A stretch of DNA of 64,000 bases from Tolumonas lignilytica (lineage in GTDB: Bacteria; Pseudomonadota; Gammaproteobacteria; Enterobacterales; Aeromonadaceae), in contig NZ_AZUK01000001.1 of the NCBI RefSeq assembly GCF_000527035.1, forward strand, positions 2,662,501 to 2,726,500, read 5' to 3'. This document shows positions 60,505 to 64,000 of the stretch, in pieces. The stretch's first letter is position 1, and each line of letters begins with the position of its first letter. Below the pieces are notes generated by a model. It made no database searches and was not told the origin of the DNA. It saw only the letters and a program-made list of their open reading frames with translations. A program made the position numbers and the translations under genes.

Positions 60505-61200
60505 ATGTCGATCTACAGTGATATAGGCTTAACAACGAGTGGTAGCAGTACAAGCTCAAGTAGTTCAACTTCTAGTACAAACAAAACTGGCTCAGATTCT
60601 TTATCCCAAGCTGATTTTATGAAGTTGCTTACAACTCAGTTGTCATATCAGGACCCGACTAAGCCAGTAGATAATGTTGAGATGGTGTCTCAGATGGCGC
60701 AGATATCTTCATTGTCGGGTATTACATCGTTGAATAATACGCTTAACACTATGAGCAGTTCGATGACATCAAGCCAAGCTTTGATGGCCTCCAGTTTAGT
60801 GGGGCAGAAAGCACTGGTGAACTCAAGCAGTAGTTATCTGACGCAAGGAAACACATTGAGCGGTGTTATTCCTACAGGAACAGATGGTGCTACGGATTTG
60901 AGTTTGTCTGTCGTTGATGCTTCAGGTGCCGTGGTTCGTCAATATAACAGCACCGGTTCCGTATCGGGGAATATACCGTTTACTTGGGATGGTAAAGATA
61001 GCAGTGGCAACGAGGTTGCTTCTGGTAATTATACGATTAAAGCAAATGGTATCGTGAATGGTGTCAGTCAGGATCTGACCGCACAATTGTACGGTCAAGT
61101 GTCGAGTGTCACATTGGGTAATACCACAACACCTACAACAGTTGCATTGCAAGGGCTAGGCTCATACCAGTTGGGTCAGCTTCTTGAGATATCAAAGTAG
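60505..61200 (+). CDS. flgD: Hook capping and scaffold protein FlgD
   Basis: This 231-residue protein has a Ser/Thr-rich N-terminus (about 9-30) that acts as an export region, the conserved 'ADFMKLLTTQLSYQDPTKPVDN' segment near residues 36-57, and a C-terminal FlgD Ig-like/Tudor part (about 80-231) with 'FTWDGKDSSGNEVASGNY'. It caps the growing hook and is removed when the hook is complete. flgE follows after 30 nt. Confidence 0.95.
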   Translation: MSIYSDIGLTTSGSSTSSSSSTSSTNKTGSDSLSQADFMKLLTTQLSYQDPTKPVDNVEMVSQMAQISSLSGITSLNNTLNTMSSSMTSSQALMASSLVGQKALVNSSSSYLTQGNTLSGVIPTGTDGATDLSLSVVDASGAVVRQYNSTGSVSGNIPFTWDGKDSSGNEVASGNYTIKANGIVNGVSQDLTAQLYGQVSSVTLGNTTTPTTVALQGLGSYQLGQLLEISK

Positions 61201-61230
61201 TTTAAAATTTGAATTTAGCAGGAGCTGACC

Positions 61231-62490
61231 ATGTCTTTCAATATCTCCCTGAGTGGCCTGAATGCGGCACAAAAAGATTTAGATGTTACCGGGAATAACA
61301 TTGCCAACGCGAGTAGCATTGGCTTTAAAAAATCTCGGGCCGAATTTGAAGACGTGTTTTCAAATTCCGTATTTGCTAATACAAAAACCCAAGTGGGTAG
61401 TGGTGTAAATACTGCAGCGGTGTCTCAACAATTTGCGCAGGGGGCATTGCAGTCAACCAGCAATTCTTTAGATTTAGCTATTAAAGGCGATGGTTTTTTT
61501 GTGTTGTCACCAACCTCTACCAGTTTGGAACGCACTTACACACGAGCTGGCGCAATGCAGGTTAATGATGCCGGCTATGTGACAAATGCAAATGGTGATT
61601 ATCTTCAGGTCTATCAAGTCAATAGTGACGGCACGCCTAAAGCAGTGAGTTTAGACTCAACTACTGCACTACAGATCCCGACGGTTGCAGGGCAACCCAA
61701 ACCAACAACGACTGTGACTGCAGGGTTGAATTTACCAGCTGGCGCAAGTGTAAATGCGTCAGTGTTTAATCCTGCAGATTCCTCGACATATACATCATCA
61801 ACATCGGCCGTACTGTATGATTCATTGGGCCAATCCCATACGATGACCCAGTATTATGTGAAGACTGCAACCTCAGCAACGGATAGTACTTGGGTAGCCC
61901 ATGTGTATGTCGATGGTACGGTTGCAGATACTGCTGGTGCAGCAGGAACAACGTTGAAGTTTGATACAACAGGTACGTTGACCAGCCCTAATCCGGCTAC
62001 AATCACAACGGTTCCTTTGACGATGTTAACCAATGGTGCGGATCAAACCCAAACCGTCACGTTGAAATTTAATCCGGTCACACAATATGCCTCTTCTTTT
62101 CAGGTAACTAGTATGTCCCAGGATGGGGCTACCGTTGGGCAGTTGACCAACGTATCTATTGGTAGTGATGGTGTTGTTGCGGCAACTTACAGTAATGGTA
62201 CTACGACCAAGTTAGGCATGGTGGCTTTGGCTAAATTTTCAAATCCTCAGGGTTTGACTCAGATTGGCGATACCTCCTGGAAGGAGTCTCAGGATTCCGG
62301 TTCAGCAACACCAGGGATTCCGAATACGGGGACGTATGGCAGCATTAATTCATCTGCACTTGAGTCGTCTAATACGGATCTTTCCGCTGAGTTGGTCAAT
62401 CTTATTGCGGCGCAGCGAAACTACCAGGCTAACTCTCGCGCACTAGAGGTGAATAGTACGCTGCAAGACAACATATTGCAGATCCGCTAA
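61231..62490 (+). CDS. flgE: Flagellar hook protein FlgE
   Basis: This 419-residue hook subunit opens with 'SLSGLNAAQKDLDVTGNNIA' and closes with 'LVNLIAAQRNYQANSRALEV', the axial protein ends. The middle (about 130-360) is Thr/Ser/Ala-rich and varies between species. A terminator follows the gene, so flgBCDE can form one transcript. Confidence 0.96.
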   Translation: MSFNISLSGLNAAQKDLDVTGNNIANASSIGFKKSRAEFEDVFSNSVFANTKTQVGSGVNTAAVSQQFAQGALQSTSNSLDLAIKGDGFFVLSPTSTSLERTYTRAGAMQVNDAGYVTNANGDYLQVYQVNSDGTPKAVSLDSTTALQIPTVAGQPKPTTTVTAGLNLPAGASVNASVFNPADSSTYTSSTSAVLYDSLGQSHTMTQYYVKTATSATDSTWVAHVYVDGTVADTAGAAGTTLKFDTTGTLTSPNPATITTVPLTMLTNGADQTQTVTLKFNPVTQYASSFQVTSMSQDGATVGQLTNVSIGSDGVVAATYSNGTTTKLGMVALAKFSNPQGLTQIGDTSWKESQDSGSATPGIPNTGTYGSINSSALESSNTDLSAELVNLIAAQRNYQANSRALEVNSTLQDNILQIR

Positions 62491-62505
62491 TGAGTTCAAT
62501 ACTGA

Positions 62506-62534
62506 AAACAGCCAGAAATATCTGGCTGTTTTTG
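62506..62534 (+). terminator. Terminator of flgBCDE
   Basis: The stem aaacagccaga/tctggctgttt is followed by TTTTTG, 15 nt after the flgE stop. Confidence 0.9.
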
Positions 62535-62580
62535 TATGTTCCTTCCTGCTTGCTCAAAAAATTTTCTATTTTTTACATTC

Positions 62581-62596
62581 TGGTATCTAAATTGCT
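62581..62596 (+). promoter_or_regulatory. Sigma-54 type promoter of flgF
   Basis: TGGTAT-CTAAA-TTGCT has the -24 GG and -12 GC exactly 12 nt apart. The predicted start is near 62607, 26 nt before the flgF ATG. It follows the flgE terminator, so flgF begins a second hook-basal-body transcript. Confidence 0.8.
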
Positions 62597-62632
62597 TTGT
62601 GATGTATAAGTCATCGATTTGACGGAGACATC

Positions 62633-63379
62633 ATGGACAAGTTCCTTTATATCGCCATGTCTGGCGCGAAAGAAAACCTGAACAGCCTTGCTATTCGCAG
62701 TAATAACTTGGCGAATGCCAATACGCTGGGGTTTAAAGCTGACTTTGAAGAAGCCCGTGCGATGCAGGCTTATGGTGATGGCTTGCCAAGCCGGGTTTTC
62801 GCCATGACGGAAAGACCGGGCCAGAATTTTCAGCAAGGCAGTTTGCAGACAACGGGTCGGGATCTTGACGTCGCCGTCAAGGGTGACGGCTGGTTGACGG
62901 TGCAGGATGCCAATGGCAAAGAAGCGTATACCCGAAATGGCAGTTTGCAGGTGTCGCCGTTGGGGATATTGCAGACTTCAACCGGTTTAAATGTGCTGGA
63001 TACGTCAGGACAGCCTATTACTTTGCCTATGCCGGTGGAAAAAATTCAGATCGCAGAAGACGGCACGATCAATGCGAGGTTACAAGGTGCCAATCCTGCC
63101 GCTATTGATACGTTGCAGCAAATCAAGCTGGTTAACCCTATAAATAAAGATTTAACCAAAGGCGATGACGGTCTATTTCGCCGCACAGATGGGAACACAG
63201 AACCTGTCTCAGCGAATGTGCATTTAGCCAGTGGCGCACTTGAAAATAGCAACGTGAATGCGGTTGAAGAATTAACGAATTTGATCAAGCTGCAGCGTCA
63301 GTTTGATACCCAGATCAAGATGATGTCCACAGCCGAAAAGGATGACGAAAGTCAGACGCAATTATTGAAGCTTGGATAA
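62633..63379 (+). CDS. flgF: Flagellar basal-body rod protein FlgF
   Basis: This 248-residue proximal rod protein has 'LAIRSNNLANANTLGFKADF' near residues 19-38, 'GSLQTTGRDLDVAVKGDGWL' (the FlgE/F/G repeat region) and the C-terminal 'AVEELTNLIKLQRQFDTQIK'. GGAG lies 7 nt upstream of the ATG. flgG follows after 17 nt. Confidence 0.96.
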   Translation: MDKFLYIAMSGAKENLNSLAIRSNNLANANTLGFKADFEEARAMQAYGDGLPSRVFAMTERPGQNFQQGSLQTTGRDLDVAVKGDGWLTVQDANGKEAYTRNGSLQVSPLGILQTSTGLNVLDTSGQPITLPMPVEKIQIAEDGTINARLQGANPAAIDTLQQIKLVNPINKDLTKGDDGLFRRTDGNTEPVSANVHLASGALENSNVNAVEELTNLIKLQRQFDTQIKMMSTAEKDDESQTQLLKLG

Positions 63380-63396
63380 CGATTGAGGAGTAAAAC

Positions 63397-64000
63397 ATGA
63401 TCCCTGCACTTTGGATAAGTAAAACCGGGCTTGATGCTCAGCAAACCAACATATCGCAAATATCGAATAACTTAGCGAACGCGTCTACCGTGGGTTATAA
63501 GAAGGGACGTGCAATATTTGAGGATTTACTTTATCAAAATGTGAATCAGCCAGGGGGGCAATCCTCAGCTAATTCCACGTTACCTTCTGGATTAATGATC
63601 GGTGCCGGGGCCAAAGTGGTTGCGACACAAAAGACGTTTACTCAGGGCAGTGTGCAAACTACAGACAATTCATTGGATGTCATGATCAATGGACGTGGTT
63701 TTTTTGAAGTCCAATTACCTGATGGTACTACAGCTTATACCCGCAATGGTCAGTTCACCTTGAACTCTGATGGCACGCTGGTGACTACGGGCGAGGGCTA
63801 TACCGTACAGCCACAAATTCAGGTGCCTACAGGTACACAAAGTATCACCATCGGTTCTGACGGCCAGGTGTCCGTCCAGGTCGCCGGGCAAACTGCATCT
63901 CAAACTGTCGGCCAGCTAACTGTTACTGACTTTGCTAACCCGGTTGGTTTGCAACCCATGGGCGAAAATCTCTATCTCGCTACTCAGGGCAGCGGTGATC
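63397..64000 (+). CDS. flgG: Flagellar distal rod protein FlgG (partial, runs off the window)
   Basis: The first 201 codons of FlgG are present: MIPALWISKTGLDAQQ, then 'NISQISNNLANASTVGYKKG', 'GSVQTTDNSLDVMINGRGFF' and 'AYTRNGQFTLNSDGTLVTTG'. The 3' end, about 60 codons in the family, lies outside the window. GAGGAG precedes the ATG by 7 nt. It forms the distal rod and follows flgF in the same transcript. Confidence 0.96.
   Translation, partial: MIPALWISKTGLDAQQTNISQISNNLANASTVGYKKGRAIFEDLLYQNVNQPGGQSSANSTLPSGLMIGAGAKVVATQKTFTQGSVQTTDNSLDVMINGRGFFEVQLPDGTTAYTRNGQFTLNSDGTLVTTGEGYTVQPQIQVPTGTQSITIGSDGQVSVQVAGQTASQTVGQLTVTDFANPVGLQPMGENLYLATQGSGD

Overview
The window is ordinary core chromosome of a facultatively anaerobic, flagellated gammaproteobacterium. 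Conserved gene blocks (rpoE-rseABC-lepA-lepB-rnc-era-recO-pdxJ, seqA-pgm, sapABCDF, ycaO-focA-pflBA, ackA-pta, flgNMA-cheVR-flgBCDEFG), the presence of seqA and the moderate G+C by eye point to the Aeromonadales. A Tolumonas-like organism is my best guess, from gene order and base composition only; no database was searched. I see no insertion sequence, prophage, CRISPR array or plasmid-type gene.

Layout. 1-2073: 3' part of an rRNA operon (23S, 5S, tRNA-Thr-GGT, terminator). 2092-8324: a small lipoprotein, a Tim44-domain membrane protein, two tandem ptsG-type glucose PTS permeases with long AT-rich leaders, and ygfZ. 8415-10643: sdhE-ygfX and nadB. 10723-19289: the sigma-E operon (with a near-consensus sigma-E promoter) running into lepA, lepB, rnc, era, recO and pdxJ. 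19363-26947: a group III PLP decarboxylase, rlmJ, yheS, slyD, fur, fldA, ybfE and ybfF. 27251-29437: seqA-pgm. 29517-34744: sapABCDF. 34905-43349: ycjX-ycjF, a CpxRA-like two-component pair, tesA, and the ybbA-ybbP exporter. 43358-54715: yfcH, then mixed-acid fermentation genes (pta, ackA, pflA, pflB, focA) with yfbV and ycaO. 54917-56035: asd. 56199-64000: the flagellar and chemotaxis cluster, ending inside flgG.

How the genes work together. Glucose enters through the two PtsG proteins. Under anaerobiosis pyruvate is cleaved by PflB (activated by PflA), formate leaves by FocA, and Pta-AckA make ATP and acetate. The focA promoter carries an FNR-type site exactly where a class II site should sit. 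Envelope stress is handled by RpoE/RseABC and probably by the CpxRA-like pair. The flagellar block shows a readable promoter hierarchy: sigma-54 sites before flgA, flgB and flgF and a sigma-28 site before flgM.

No wholly new multi-gene system was found. The most unusual signal is at 59631-59670. There a sigma-54 promoter forms one arm of a long inverted repeat whose other arm covers the flgB ribosome binding site and touches the start codon. This suggests a promoter-dependent translation switch. Other items worth checking are operator-like inverted repeats upstream of the second ptsG, an orphan plus-strand terminator near 20900, and the divergent tesA/ybbA start codons that overlap.
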